Source: Parahaliea aestuarii (GTDB taxonomy: Bacteria > Pseudomonadota > Gammaproteobacteria > Pseudomonadales > Halieaceae). Taken from it: a DNA stretch of 64,000 bases. Each line of letters opens with the position of its first letter. Position 1 is the stretch's first letter. The stretch lies in the NCBI RefSeq assembly GCF_008064635.1, contig NZ_VRYZ01000003.1:310001-374000 (forward strand), read 5' to 3'. Shown piece after piece: positions 23,573-32,704 of the stretch. The position numbers and the translations under genes were made by a program. The notes under the pieces were generated by a model. That model worked only from the letters and a program-made list of their open reading frames with translations, was not told the DNA's origin and made no database searches.

Positions 23573-26500
23573 TCAGGCGCTGGCCGGCAAGGTGCCTTTC
23601 GCAGCCTTTCGGGCCTGCTGCATCGCTACGTCGCGGCCCAGGTACATGTAGACCGCCGGCAGAACGTACAGGGTGAACAGGGTGCCGATGGTCATGCCGG
23701 AGGCGATCACCAGGCCCATGGAGAAGCGGGCGGAAGCGCCGGGACCGTCGGCGACCAGCAGGGGCAGCATGGCCAGCACCAGGGCGGCGGTGGTCATCAG
23801 CACCGGACGCAGGCGCACGGACGCGGCTTCCTCGATGGCTTCGCGCTTGTTCATGCCCTCTTCCTGCAGGCGGTTGGCGAATTCCACAATCAGGATGCCG
23901 TGCTTGGAGATCACCCCGATCAGGGTCACCAGTCCCACCTGGGTGTAGATGTTCAGGGTGGCGCCGGTGACCTGGAAGATGGAGAGCACGTTCAGGCACA
24001 GCAGGGCTCCGGCGATGGACATGGGTACAGTCACCAGCATGATCAGCGGGTCGCGGAAGGACTCGAACTGCGCCGCCAGCACCAGGTAGATCAGCAGCAG
24101 GGCGAAGAAGAAGGTCATCACCAGCGAGCTGCCCTCGGTTTTCAGCTGCCGGCTTTCGCCGCCGTAGTCGATGCTGTATTCGCGGCTCAACACGTCGTCG
24201 GCAATGCCCTCCAGGGATTTCAGCGCGTCGCCCAGGGCAATACCGGGGCGGGGGATGCCGCTCAGGGTGACCGAGTTGAGTTGCTGGAAGCCCTTCAGCG
24301 AGCGCGGTACCACGTCTTCACGGATTGTCACCAGGGTGCTCAGGGGGATCAGGTCACCACTGCGGGTGCGCGTGTGGTAGTTGAGCAGGTCTTCCTGGCT
24401 CAGGCGCTGCTGCCGCTGCACCTGCGGAATCACTTTGTAGGAACGGTCGTTCATGGCGAAGCGATTGACGTAGCCGCCGGACAGCAGGGCGCTGAGGTCG
24501 GAGGACAGGGTCTGCATGTCCACGCCCAGCAGTGCCGCCTTGTTGCGGTCGATCACCAGGTTCTGCTGGGGCTTGTCGATCTGCAGGTCCTGGTCGATGA
24601 AGATGAACTTGCCGCTGTCACGGGCGCGCTTGAGTACTTCGGCAGCGGTCTCGTAGAGGATCGGGAAGTCCAGGGTGGTGGTGATCACGAACTCCACCGG
24701 CAGGGTGCCGCTGCCGGGCAGGGGCGACGGGTTGACCGCGTTGACCTGTAGCCCGGCAATCGCCTGGGTGCGGGGCTGGATGGATTCGGCCAGCACTTCA
24801 GTGGAGCTGCGCTCACGCTCGGCCCAGGGCTTGAAGATAAAACCGCCGAAGGCGCCGTTGGTGGAACCGGGCGCCATCGGGCTGACACCGTTGAACAGGA
24901 AGTTCACCGCAATTTCGTCGGTGTCGCGAGTAATGGCACCGATTTCGGCGGTGTACTTCTCGACATAGTCCAGGGTGACGTAGGGGTCGGCGTCGGCAAG
25001 GTAGAAAATCAGGCCGAGGTCTTCCGGTGGCGCCAGTTCCGAGGGCGCCCGTACGAACAGGAAGTAGCAGGATGCGATCACCACGGCGCCGAACACCAGG
25101 ATGCCGGCGCGGTCGTCCATCACCCGGTCCAGGTCGCGGTGGTACACGCGGCGCAAAGCCTCGAAGCGATCGTCGAGCCATTTTTCCAGTTTGTTTTCCT
25201 CGCCCTCCTCGTGCTTGCTCAGCATCTTCGCGCACATCATGGGCGACAGGGTCAGGGCCACGATGCCGGAGATCAGCACCGCGCCGGCCAGGGTGAAGGC
25301 GAATTCGGTGAACAGGGTGCCGGTGAGGCCGCCGACGAAGCCGATGGGAATGTAAACCGCCACCAGGGTGGTGGTCATGGCGACAATCGGCCAGGCCAGC
25401 TCGCGAGCGCCCTTGAGGGCGGCATCCACCGGCGCCATGCCTTCCTCGATATGGCGGTGGATGTTCTCCAGCACGATGATGGCGTCGTCCACCACGATAC
25501 CGATAGCGAGCACAATCGCCAGCAGGGTCAGCAGGTTGATGGAAAAACCCATTAGCTGCATCAGGAACAGGCCGCCAATCAGCGACAGTGGCACCGCCAC
25601 CGCCGGGATCAGCACCGAGCGCATCGAGCCGAGGAACAGGAAGATCACCAGGATCACGATGATCATGGCCTCGATGATAGTGGACTGCACATCGCTGATG
25701 GCATTGTTGATGTAGATGGTGGCGTCGTAGTTGATGTTGCCGTTGATGCCTTCCGGCAGGCGCGGTTCGATCACGTTCTCGTAAACATCACGCACCCGCG
25801 CGATCACCTCCAGTGCGTTGGCATCGGTGGCGACGTCGATCTGGATAAACACAGCTTCCTTGTCGATGACCATGGCGGATTGCTCATAGCCCTCGTTGCC
25901 GAGCTCCACCTCGGCCACATCCTTCAATCGAACAATGGCGCCGCTTTCCTCGCGCAGCACCAGTTGTTCGAAATCCTCAACCGTGGACAGGTCGGTATTG
26001 GCCTTGAGGTTGACCGACAGCATGCTGCCCTTGGTGGCGCCCACCGCCGACAGGATGTTGTTGGCCGCCAGGGCCGAGCGCACCTCGCCGGCAGTGATGT
26101 TAAAGGCGGTCATGCGCTGGTGGTCGAGCCAGACACGCATGGCGAACACGGCGGTGGTGTCGGCGTCCGCGCGCAGCACCCCGGGCAGGGTGGCGAGCTT
26201 GGGTTCTACTTCGCGAATCACGTAGTCCGCCACCCGGTTGGTGGGCAGCACGTCGCTGTCGAAGGAGATGTACATGCTGCCCACCTGCTCGCCGATGGCG
26301 AGGGTGATGACCGGGTCTTCCGATTCCTGGGGCAACTGGTTGCGCAGTTTGTTGACCTTGGTCACCACCTGGGTGAGCACCTCGTCCGGGTCGGCGTCGG
26401 TGCGTACATAGGCGCTGATGTTGGACAGGCCCTGGGTGCTGTTGGAGGAGATGTAGTCGATGTTCTCGGCGGTGGCGATTTCCTGCTCCAGCGGCGTGGT

Positions 26501-26689
26501 GATAAAGCCGCGGATCAGCTCCGCGTCTGCGCCGATGTAGGCGGTGGACACGGTGATGACCGCGTTCTCGATCATCGGGTACTCGCGCACATTGAGGTCG
26601 CTGGCGGCGCGCAGGCCCAACACCAGCAGGAACAGGCTCACTACCGTCGCGAGTACCGGTTTGCGGATGAATATGTCAGTGAATTTCAT
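23573..26689 (-). CDS. RND-family efflux permease (AcrB/MexF type)
   Basis: This 1038-residue inner-membrane proton/drug antiporter starts with the cytoplasmic helix and FIRKPVLATVVSLFLLVLG. It has the proton-relay Asp pair in VVDDAIIVLENI and ends with LIGVISKHGILIVEFAN in the second half. Both large periplasmic loops are present, as in hydrophobe/amphiphile exporters. It follows its membrane-fusion partner by 1 bp. No outer-membrane TolC gene is next to it, so a separately encoded channel must be used. No regulator gene is adjacent. Confidence 0.95.
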   Translation of the reverse strand: MKFTDIFIRKPVLATVVSLFLLVLGLRAASDLNVREYPMIENAVITVSTAYIGADAELIRGFITTPLEQEIATAENIDYISSNSTQGLSNISAYVRTDADPDEVLTQVVTKVNKLRNQLPQESEDPVITLAIGEQVGSMYISFDSDVLPTNRVADYVIREVEPKLATLPGVLRADADTTAVFAMRVWLDHQRMTAFNITAGEVRSALAANNILSAVGATKGSMLSVNLKANTDLSTVEDFEQLVLREESGAIVRLKDVAEVELGNEGYEQSAMVIDKEAVFIQIDVATDANALEVIARVRDVYENVIEPRLPEGINGNINYDATIYINNAISDVQSTIIEAMIIVILVIFLFLGSMRSVLIPAVAVPLSLIGGLFLMQLMGFSINLLTLLAIVLAIGIVVDDAIIVLENIHRHIEEGMAPVDAALKGARELAWPIVAMTTTLVAVYIPIGFVGGLTGTLFTEFAFTLAGAVLISGIVALTLSPMMCAKMLSKHEEGEENKLEKWLDDRFEALRRVYHRDLDRVMDDRAGILVFGAVVIASCYFLFVRAPSELAPPEDLGLIFYLADADPYVTLDYVEKYTAEIGAITRDTDEIAVNFLFNGVSPMAPGSTNGAFGGFIFKPWAERERSSTEVLAESIQPRTQAIAGLQVNAVNPSPLPGSGTLPVEFVITTTLDFPILYETAAEVLKRARDSGKFIFIDQDLQIDKPQQNLVIDRNKAALLGVDMQTLSSDLSALLSGGYVNRFAMNDRSYKVIPQVQRQQRLSQEDLLNYHTRTRSGDLIPLSTLVTIREDVVPRSLKGFQQLNSVTLSGIPRPGIALGDALKSLEGIADDVLSREYSIDYGGESRQLKTEGSSLVMTFFFALLLIYLVLAAQFESFRDPLIMLVTVPMSIAGALLCLNVLSIFQVTGATLNIYTQVGLVTLIGVISKHGILIVEFANRLQEEGMNKREAIEEAASVRLRPVLMTTAALVLAMLPLLVADGPGASARFSMGLVIASGMTIGTLFTLYVLPAVYMYLGRDVAMQQARKAAKGTLPASA

Positions 26690-26690
26690 A

Positions 26691-27821
26691 TCAGCCGTTG
26701 TCCGGTTGCGGGTTGAGCTCGGCGCTGGGCTGGATGGCGTTGTTGGCGGTGACGACGGCGCCGGAATCCAGCTTCAGCAGCCCGCTGGTAGCGACGGTTT
26801 CCCCGGGGTTCAATCCCTCCAGGATGGCCACCATGTCGCCGCGCACCGGGCCGAGGGTGACAAAGCGCTGGGTGGCGGTGAAGGTGTCGCCCTCTTTCTT
26901 CTCCAACACATACACTGAGTTGCCATAGGGGCGGTAGGCCACCGCCGTGCGCGGCACGATCACCTGCTCCACTTCCAGGCCGATCGGCAGGTTCAGGCTG
27001 GCGAACATGCCGGGTTTGAGCAGGTTATCGGGGTTATCCAGAATGGCCTGCACGGCGAAGTTGCGGGTTTGTGGGTCGATCACCGGGGCGATGGCGTTGA
27101 TGTGGCCGGTGAAGGCATTGCCGCCCACTGCCTGCAACTGCGCGTTGACTTCCATACCGGTACGCACCTGGCCGCTGTACTGTTCGGGCAGTGTGAAGTC
27201 GACGTAGAGCTTGTCCAGTGACTGCAGCTCGATAATGGTGTCGCCGGTCTGCACATAGTCGCCCACGTTATAGCGGCGAATGCCGAGGTGGCCGGAGTAG
27301 GGCGCGCGCAGGGTCTTCTGGTCGATGCGCGCCTGCTGGGCGGCGACCCGGGCCCTGGCCTGGTCGAGCTGGCTGCTGCGCTGGTCGATCTCGGATTTGG
27401 AGATATTGCGCGAGGCCACCAGGCTCTTGGCCCGGCGCAGCTCGATGGCGGCGAGTTCGGCGGCGGCTTCCAGGGCCTTCAGCTCGGCGCGATCGGGGGC
27501 GGAATTCAGGTTGAGGATGATATCCCCCTCGGCGACCTGGGCGCCGTTGTCGAAGAATATCTCTTCCACGGTGCCGGGCACTTCGGTGGCCAGCTCGGCG
27601 CCGCGGATGGCGGCCAGCGTGCCCACGGATTCAACGCTGTCCTGCCACAGGGCGGTGCGTGCCTCGGCGGTGGATACGCTGACCGGTGGCACCGGCATGT
27701 TGTCCATGAACTCGTTCATTTTCATATTGCCGAACCACTGCATGCCCAGCACCCCGCCAAAAACCAACAGGGTGGCGATCAGCATGAGCCACATACGTCT
27801 TCCGAACAGAACTTTCTTCAT
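26691..27821 (-). CDS. RND efflux periplasmic adaptor (membrane fusion protein)
   Basis: This 376-residue protein has an N-terminal membrane anchor (RRMWLMLIATLLVFGGVLG) and no lipobox Cys. A lipoyl half-motif follows (VPGTVEEIFFDNGAQVAEGD), then a helical hairpin (SEIDQRSSQLDQARARVAAQ), a second lipoyl half (TLRAPYSGHLGIRRYNVGDYV) and beta-barrel domains (LLKPGMFASLNLPIG). It links the permease to an outer-membrane channel. It is the first gene of the adaptor-permease-GNAT operon. Confidence 0.93.
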   Translation of the reverse strand: MKKVLFGRRMWLMLIATLLVFGGVLGMQWFGNMKMNEFMDNMPVPPVSVSTAEARTALWQDSVESVGTLAAIRGAELATEVPGTVEEIFFDNGAQVAEGDIILNLNSAPDRAELKALEAAAELAAIELRRAKSLVASRNISKSEIDQRSSQLDQARARVAAQQARIDQKTLRAPYSGHLGIRRYNVGDYVQTGDTIIELQSLDKLYVDFTLPEQYSGQVRTGMEVNAQLQAVGGNAFTGHINAIAPVIDPQTRNFAVQAILDNPDNLLKPGMFASLNLPIGLEVEQVIVPRTAVAYRPYGNSVYVLEKKEGDTFTATQRFVTLGPVRGDMVAILEGLNPGETVATSGLLKLDSGAVVTANNAIQPSAELNPQPDNG

Positions 27822-27975
27822 TGTCGCGTTGTAAACCGGTCTGGAAACTAGGGGTACGCGGCAAGCGTCAGGGCGGATGTCAGCCTATTTGCCGCGCGCA
27901 GAACCGCTAATGATACGCCGCTGGTCACAGCGGTTAAACCGTGGACATCTCGCGCAAGCTGTGAACAAAGTTGCG

Positions 27976-28002
27976 AAAAAAGGCGCCGGCGTGGAGCCGG
28001 CG
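27976..28002 (-). terminator. rho-independent terminator after the arylsulfatase
   Basis: CGCCGGC and GCCGGCG form a 7-bp stem around a 5-nt loop, followed on the minus strand by CCTTTTTT. A further hairpin lies just before it at 28019-28041 (GGCCGGTC/GACCGGCC). Both lie just downstream of the sulfatase stop. Confidence 0.75.
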
Positions 28003-28052
28003 TGAAAAGAAAGGGCGTGGCCGGTCACTGCAGGACCGGCCGGGTGGCTTGC

Positions 28053-30326
28053 CTAGCGGCCGCCCAGGTCCACCTGCTGAATGACTGCACCGGTCAGGGG
28101 ATAACCGAGTGCGGCGTTGTCCGGGTAGTGGCCGGCGGGTGAGCCGGTATCGATGCCGGTGTCGAAGGTCTCGTCGATGGAGAAAAAGGCCGGCTGGCTG
28201 GCGCGCACGCTGTCGCTGCCCTGGGCTTTGCCGTCCACCTTGAGGGTGAAGGTGCCGCCCTTGGCGTAGCCCGGCCCGTCGTAATCGAATTCCACCGCCA
28301 GCTGGTGGCTGCCGGCCGCCAGCGGCTGCTTGCCCTGCAGGCGGATCTGGCCGTACTCGAAGATGCGGTACTCGAAGACCGGGCGCCCGGCATTGTCGAG
28401 GTAGAGTGACCAGCCGGCGGTGGTGCCGCCCATGGTGGCGATGACACCGCGGCCGCCCTGGCTGTCGACATTCAGGTCAGCCACTACCGACCAGGAGCGG
28501 TTGTCAATGTTTGGCACCTGGTCCTCCGGTATGGCAAAGGTGCCGTTGGGATAGATCACACGCTCTTTGCCTTCGGCCAGGAAGGGCATGGGCGTGCGAA
28601 CGTTGGCGGCGTTGCGCAGCGGCAGGATGCCGAGGTCGGCCGCCTCGGCCGTGAACAGTTTCTTCATTTCCGCGAGCTTTTCCGGATGCTCCGCGGACAG
28701 GTCGTGGGCCTGGCTGAAATCGTTCTCCAGGTTGTACAGCTCCCACCGGTCGTCATCGAAGTTGGATTTTCCGGAGGCCAGGCCGACCGTCCACGGAAGG
28801 CGGTCGTGACGGGCCGAGGCGATCCAGCCCTCGTGGTAGATGGCGCGGTTGCCGAACACCTCGAAGTACTGGGTGGGATGGAATTCCGGGGCGTCGGCGC
28901 TGGCGAAGCTTTCCAGCATGGAGCTGCCGTCCATGGGCAGCTGGCTGACACCGTTCACCTGCTCCGGCATCTCGATGCCGGCGGCGGCGAGGATGGTGGG
29001 AGCGATGTCGTTGACATGGGAGAACTGCTGGCGCAGGCCGCCCTTGTCTTTAATGCCCCTGGGCCAGGTGACCACCAGCGGGTTGCGGGTACCGCCCAGG
29101 TGGGAGGCCACCTGCTTCACCCACTGGAAGGGGGTGGTCAGGGCCCAGGCCCAGCCAGCGGGGTACTGGGGGTAGGATTCGGCGCTGCCGATGGTGTCGA
29201 GTTTGGCGATCTGCACCTCCACTGGCTCCTGCAGGCCCTGCAGGGCGCCCATATAGTTGATACTGCCGGGCGGTCCGCCCTCGGCGCTGCTGCCGTTGTC
29301 GCCCACCACGTAGAAGAACAGTGTGTTGTCGAACTGGCCGCTGGCCTTGAGATGGTCCACCAGTTTTGCCACCTGGGCATCGGTGTGGGCGAGGAAGGCG
29401 GCGTAGGTTTCCATCAGCCGGGCGGCGACTTTCTGCTGGTCGGGGCTGAGGCTGTCCCAGGCGGGAATCTGTTGCGGGCGCGGGGTGAGGTCGGTAGCGG
29501 CCGGAATAACCCCCAGTTCTTTCTGCCGGGCGATGATCTCTTCGCGCATGGCGTCCCAGCCCTGGTCAAAGCGGCCCTGGTAGCGGTCGATCCACTCTTG
29601 CGGCACCTGCAGTGGCGCGTGGGCCGCGCCGGTGGCGTAGTAGAGGAAGAAGGGCTTGTCCGGCGTCAGGCTGTGCTGCAATCCCATCCACTCGATGGCT
29701 TCGCGGCTCATGTCCTCGGTGAGGTGGTAGTTGTCCACATCCGGGCGCAGGATCGGGCGGGTGCCTTCGAACAGGGTGGGGTCGAACTGGTCGGTCTCGC
29801 CGCCCATGAAGCCGTAGAACTTCTCGAAGCCAACGCCCGTCGGCCAGTGGTCGAAGGGGCCCACGGGCGAGGTTTCCCAGGTGGGCGCCAGGTGCCACTT
29901 GCCGATGGCGGCGGTGCTGTAGCCCTGCTGGCGCAGCATCTCGGCGATGGTGGCGGTGTGGGGGTTGAGCAGCCCCTGGTAGCCGGGATAGCTGTTGGCC
30001 ACATTCATCACCGTGCCGACGTTGGCGCGGTGGGACTCGCGGCCGGTGAGCAGGGAGGCGCGGGTTGGGGAGCAGATGGCGGTGGTGTGGAAGCGGTTGT
30101 AGCGCAGGCCCTCGGCGGCCAGTGCGTCCATGCCGGGGGTCTCTGCGGGGCCACCAAAGGTGCTGGCGGCGCCAAAGCCGACGTCATCCAGCAGGACGAC
30201 AACCACGTTGGGGGCGCCTTCCGGCGCGCTGGTCTGTGCAATGCGTGGGGCGTCTTCCGCCCGGGCCAGGACTGACAGGGAGAGCGTCAGCGCGACACCC
30301 AGCAGGCGAACGGCGTGGAATCTCAT
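28053..30326 (-). CDS. secreted arylsulfatase, type I (formylglycine) sulfatase
   Basis: This 757-residue periplasmic or secreted sulfatase has a signal peptide (MRFHAVRLLG, LTLSLSVLARA). Metal-binding Asp47 and Asp48 are in VVVVLLDDVGFG, and Cys85-Ser-Pro-Thr-Arg89, the CxPxR sequence whose Cys becomes formylglycine, is followed by SLLTGR. GKWHLAP and GDNGSSAEGG add further active-site residues. The C-terminal 170 residues form an extra beta-rich domain (WSVVADLNVDSQGG, ending near TGAVIQQVDL). The length matches large arylsulfatases of marine bacteria. No formylglycine-generating enzyme gene is in the window, so maturation depends on one elsewhere. Confidence 0.93.
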   Translation of the reverse strand: MRFHAVRLLGVALTLSLSVLARAEDAPRIAQTSAPEGAPNVVVVLLDDVGFGAASTFGGPAETPGMDALAAEGLRYNRFHTTAICSPTRASLLTGRESHRANVGTVMNVANSYPGYQGLLNPHTATIAEMLRQQGYSTAAIGKWHLAPTWETSPVGPFDHWPTGVGFEKFYGFMGGETDQFDPTLFEGTRPILRPDVDNYHLTEDMSREAIEWMGLQHSLTPDKPFFLYYATGAAHAPLQVPQEWIDRYQGRFDQGWDAMREEIIARQKELGVIPAATDLTPRPQQIPAWDSLSPDQQKVAARLMETYAAFLAHTDAQVAKLVDHLKASGQFDNTLFFYVVGDNGSSAEGGPPGSINYMGALQGLQEPVEVQIAKLDTIGSAESYPQYPAGWAWALTTPFQWVKQVASHLGGTRNPLVVTWPRGIKDKGGLRQQFSHVNDIAPTILAAAGIEMPEQVNGVSQLPMDGSSMLESFASADAPEFHPTQYFEVFGNRAIYHEGWIASARHDRLPWTVGLASGKSNFDDDRWELYNLENDFSQAHDLSAEHPEKLAEMKKLFTAEAADLGILPLRNAANVRTPMPFLAEGKERVIYPNGTFAIPEDQVPNIDNRSWSVVADLNVDSQGGRGVIATMGGTTAGWSLYLDNAGRPVFEYRIFEYGQIRLQGKQPLAAGSHQLAVEFDYDGPGYAKGGTFTLKVDGKAQGSDSVRASQPAFFSIDETFDTGIDTGSPAGHYPDNAALGYPLTGAVIQQVDLGGR

Positions 30327-30463
30327 AGTTATTGCCTCGCGGATTTTCGGGGGCTGTACAGTAACGCCTCCAGCCTGGGCGGGATACGCGAGGTGGGCCG
30401 CTTTCCATCAGGCAGCCTGCAGCGGTTTACAAAGGGGAACCGCCCTGCTGCATGCGTCTGCAA

Positions 30464-31267
30464 CTACGGTTTATTAGTTTCAACGTGTCCGCTGGCGAGC
30501 ACTTCCGAGACCAGCGCCAGCCGGTAGGGGCCGGACGCCAGCGAGGGCAATGCCTGCTGCAGAAAGGCGATGGTTTCGGGGTAGGGGTGGCCGATCGCTA
30601 CTGCCGTGCCCCGTTCCCGTGCCAGGCGGGTGAAATGGGCGAAGCGCTCGGCGATGGCTTCCGGATTGCGCTGGTTGTCGAGGAACACCTGGCGCGAAAG
30701 GTGGGGCACCCGGGTCTCGCCAGCGACGGTTGCCGCCACGGTGCCCTTGTCGGTGCGGGAGTCGACAAAGTACAGCTGCCGGTCGGCCAGCTCCGCCATC
30801 AGCCACTCCATCTGCGGCCGCCGTCGGGTGAGATCGGAACCCATATGGTTATTGAGGCCGCGGGCGTGGGGCACGCTGGCGATGGCCGCTTGCAGCACGC
30901 TGTCGAAACGCTCTCGCGGCAGTTCCGGGGTGAGGCCGCCGCGGCCGAGAGGTTTGTGGGCAAGGTTGCTCATCGGCTGGTGCAACAGCACTTCCTTGCC
31001 ACGGCGGTGGGCCAGTTCCGCCAGGGCCGGGCCGTGGGGGGTGTGTGGCAACACCGCGTAGTTCAGGCGCCCGGGCAGTTCCACGGCGGAGCGCCCGGCG
31101 CCGAGTTGGTTGCCGATGTCATCGATGATGATGACCAGGGTGTAGCGCGGTGGCTGCGATACAGCGGCGCCGTGGCCGCACTCATCGACCTGCCACCGGG
31201 CGGCGCTGGCCGGCAGGCCCAGAAAAAGGCTGCAAAAAAGGCCCAGTTGGAGTGCGCGGCGCAGCAG
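30464..31267 (-). CDS. divergent polysaccharide deacetylase family protein, CTG start inferred
   Basis: This protein of about 267 residues resembles the YibQ/DUF610 family: a signal peptide (RRALQLGLFCSLFLGLPASA), the NodB-like TLVIIIDDIGNQ and later NNHMGSDLT and HPYPETIAFL. Family function is a periplasmic polysaccharide deacetylase-like role. The frame runs unbroken from the CtpA stop. No ATG, GTG or TTG occurs before a GTG at 31084, which would remove the signal peptide and the catalytic Asp pair. I place the start at the CTG at 31267. CtpA-deacetylase order is conserved in relatives, so coupling to CtpA translation is likely. Confidence 0.8.
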   Translation of the reverse strand: MLRRALQLGLFCSLFLGLPASAARWQVDECGHGAAVSQPPRYTLVIIIDDIGNQLGAGRSAVELPGRLNYAVLPHTPHGPALAELAHRRGKEVLLHQPMSNLAHKPLGRGGLTPELPRERFDSVLQAAIASVPHARGLNNHMGSDLTRRRPQMEWLMAELADRQLYFVDSRTDKGTVAATVAGETRVPHLSRQVFLDNQRNPEAIAERFAHFTRLARERGTAVAIGHPYPETIAFLQQALPSLASGPYRLALVSEVLASGHVETNKP

Positions 31268-31270
31268 GTG

Positions 31271-32578
31271 TCAGGACTCGCTATCCGGCACTGGTGCCGG
31301 TTTTGGCTTCTGCCTCAGGCCCAGGATGTTGACGCCCTTGAGCAGGGTCAGTGCCTCGTAGAGCTGGTTGTCTGTGGCCAGCAGGTTGTTGACGCTGCGC
31401 TCGTGGGGCTGGGGGCGGTCACCGTTGGCGTTGTCCAGGTGACCGGAGAGATCGGCCTCGCTGATCTGCCGCGATGTATCGTAGGCGGTGACCCGGGCCC
31501 GCTCCACCTGGATGTCCGGTTCGATGCCGGCGGCCTGGATGGAACGGCCATTGGGGGTGAAGTACAGGGCGGTGGTGAGTTTCACCGCGCGCGATTCGGA
31601 AATGGGCAGTACGGTCTGTACCGAGCCCTTGCCGAAGCTGTTGGTGCCCATGATCACGGCGCGGCCGTGGTCCTGCAGGGCGCCGGCGACAATTTCCGAG
31701 GCGCTGGCGGAGCCGCCATTGATCAGCACCACCACCGGGATGCCATGGGCATCGTCCACGGGCTGGGCTTCGTAGCGCACGTCGGAGTTGGCCAGCCGGC
31801 CCTCGGTGTACACCACCAGGCCGCCGTCCATGAAAATGTCCGCCACATCCACGCTGGCGCGCAGTACGCCGCCGGGGTTGTTGCGCAGATCCAGAACCAG
31901 GCCTTTCAGGGCGCCGTCCTTCGCCAGCTTGGCCAGGGATTCGCTGACGTCCTCGCCGGTGTGGGTCTGGAACTGGGCGATGCGGATATAGCCGTAGCCC
32001 GGCTCCAGGATTCGCTCGCGCACGCTGGCCACCTTGATGGTGTCCCGTGTGAGGGTGACGTCGAAGGGTTCGGTCTCGCCGGGGCGGCCGATGGTGAGCA
32101 GGATGTCGCTGCCCTTGGGGCCGCGCATGTGATCGATGGCCTCGCCCAGGCTCATGCCCTTCACCGCCTGGTTGTCCAGTTTGAGGATGACGTCGCCGGT
32201 CTGCAGTCCCGCCTCGGCAGCGGGAGAGCCATCGATGGGGGCGATGATTTTGACGTAGCCGTCCTCCATGCCAACTTCCAGACCGAGGCCGCTGAATTCG
32301 CCGGAGGTGTTGGTCTGCAGATCTTCGAAGGCGTCCTTGGTGAGGTAGACCGAGTGCGGGTCAAGGCTCATCAACATGCCCTGGATGGCGTACTCGAGCA
32401 GAGTGGAGTCGTCGATTTCCTCGACATAGCCGACGCGAATCTGGTTGTAGACGTCGGCAAAGGTGCGCAGATCATCCAGTGGCAGCAGGGGCTCCTGGTC
32501 TACAGCCGCCGGCAGGGACAGGGGAAGGCTGAGCATGGCTGCGCCCAGCAGGGTTCGGGTGAAACGAGGAGTACGCAT
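31271..32578 (-). CDS. ctpA: C-terminal processing protease CtpA (S41 family)
   Basis: This 435-residue periplasmic serine protease has a signal peptide (FTRTLLGAAMLSLPLSLPAA) and an N-terminal helical region (VYNQIRVGYVEE). A PDZ domain at about 95-180 contains GLGLEVG and AGLQTGDVILKLDNQ. Catalytic Ser292 lies in GGSASASEI and Lys317 in SFGKGSVQ, a 25-residue spacing as in characterised family members. It cleaves envelope proteins, including murein hydrolases in relatives. The ATG at 32578 places the signal peptide at the N-terminus. It lies downstream of envC in the block gpmI-envC-ctpA-deacetylase. Confidence 0.95.
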   Translation of the reverse strand: MRTPRFTRTLLGAAMLSLPLSLPAAVDQEPLLPLDDLRTFADVYNQIRVGYVEEIDDSTLLEYAIQGMLMSLDPHSVYLTKDAFEDLQTNTSGEFSGLGLEVGMEDGYVKIIAPIDGSPAAEAGLQTGDVILKLDNQAVKGMSLGEAIDHMRGPKGSDILLTIGRPGETEPFDVTLTRDTIKVASVRERILEPGYGYIRIAQFQTHTGEDVSESLAKLAKDGALKGLVLDLRNNPGGVLRASVDVADIFMDGGLVVYTEGRLANSDVRYEAQPVDDAHGIPVVVLINGGSASASEIVAGALQDHGRAVIMGTNSFGKGSVQTVLPISESRAVKLTTALYFTPNGRSIQAAGIEPDIQVERARVTAYDTSRQISEADLSGHLDNANGDRPQPHERSVNNLLATDNQLYEALTLLKGVNILGLRQKPKPAPVPDSES

Positions 32579-32704
32579 GATTACCGCCACTGGGCCCCGG
32601 GGCCGGTGCATTGGGAAAAACAGGTGCCTTCAGTGTAACTCAAAGCCCCGGCCGCGTGGCAGGGGCGCAGTGTGACTGCGGGCACGCCAGTGTGAAAGGC
32701 TGGT

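Noticed and set aside
30452..32638. Long plus-strand open frame (728 codons) opposite ctpA and the deacetylase
   Set aside because: It lies antisense to two well-supported genes, is rich in Gly, Ala, His and Gln with no domain motifs, and is a by-product of high GC content.
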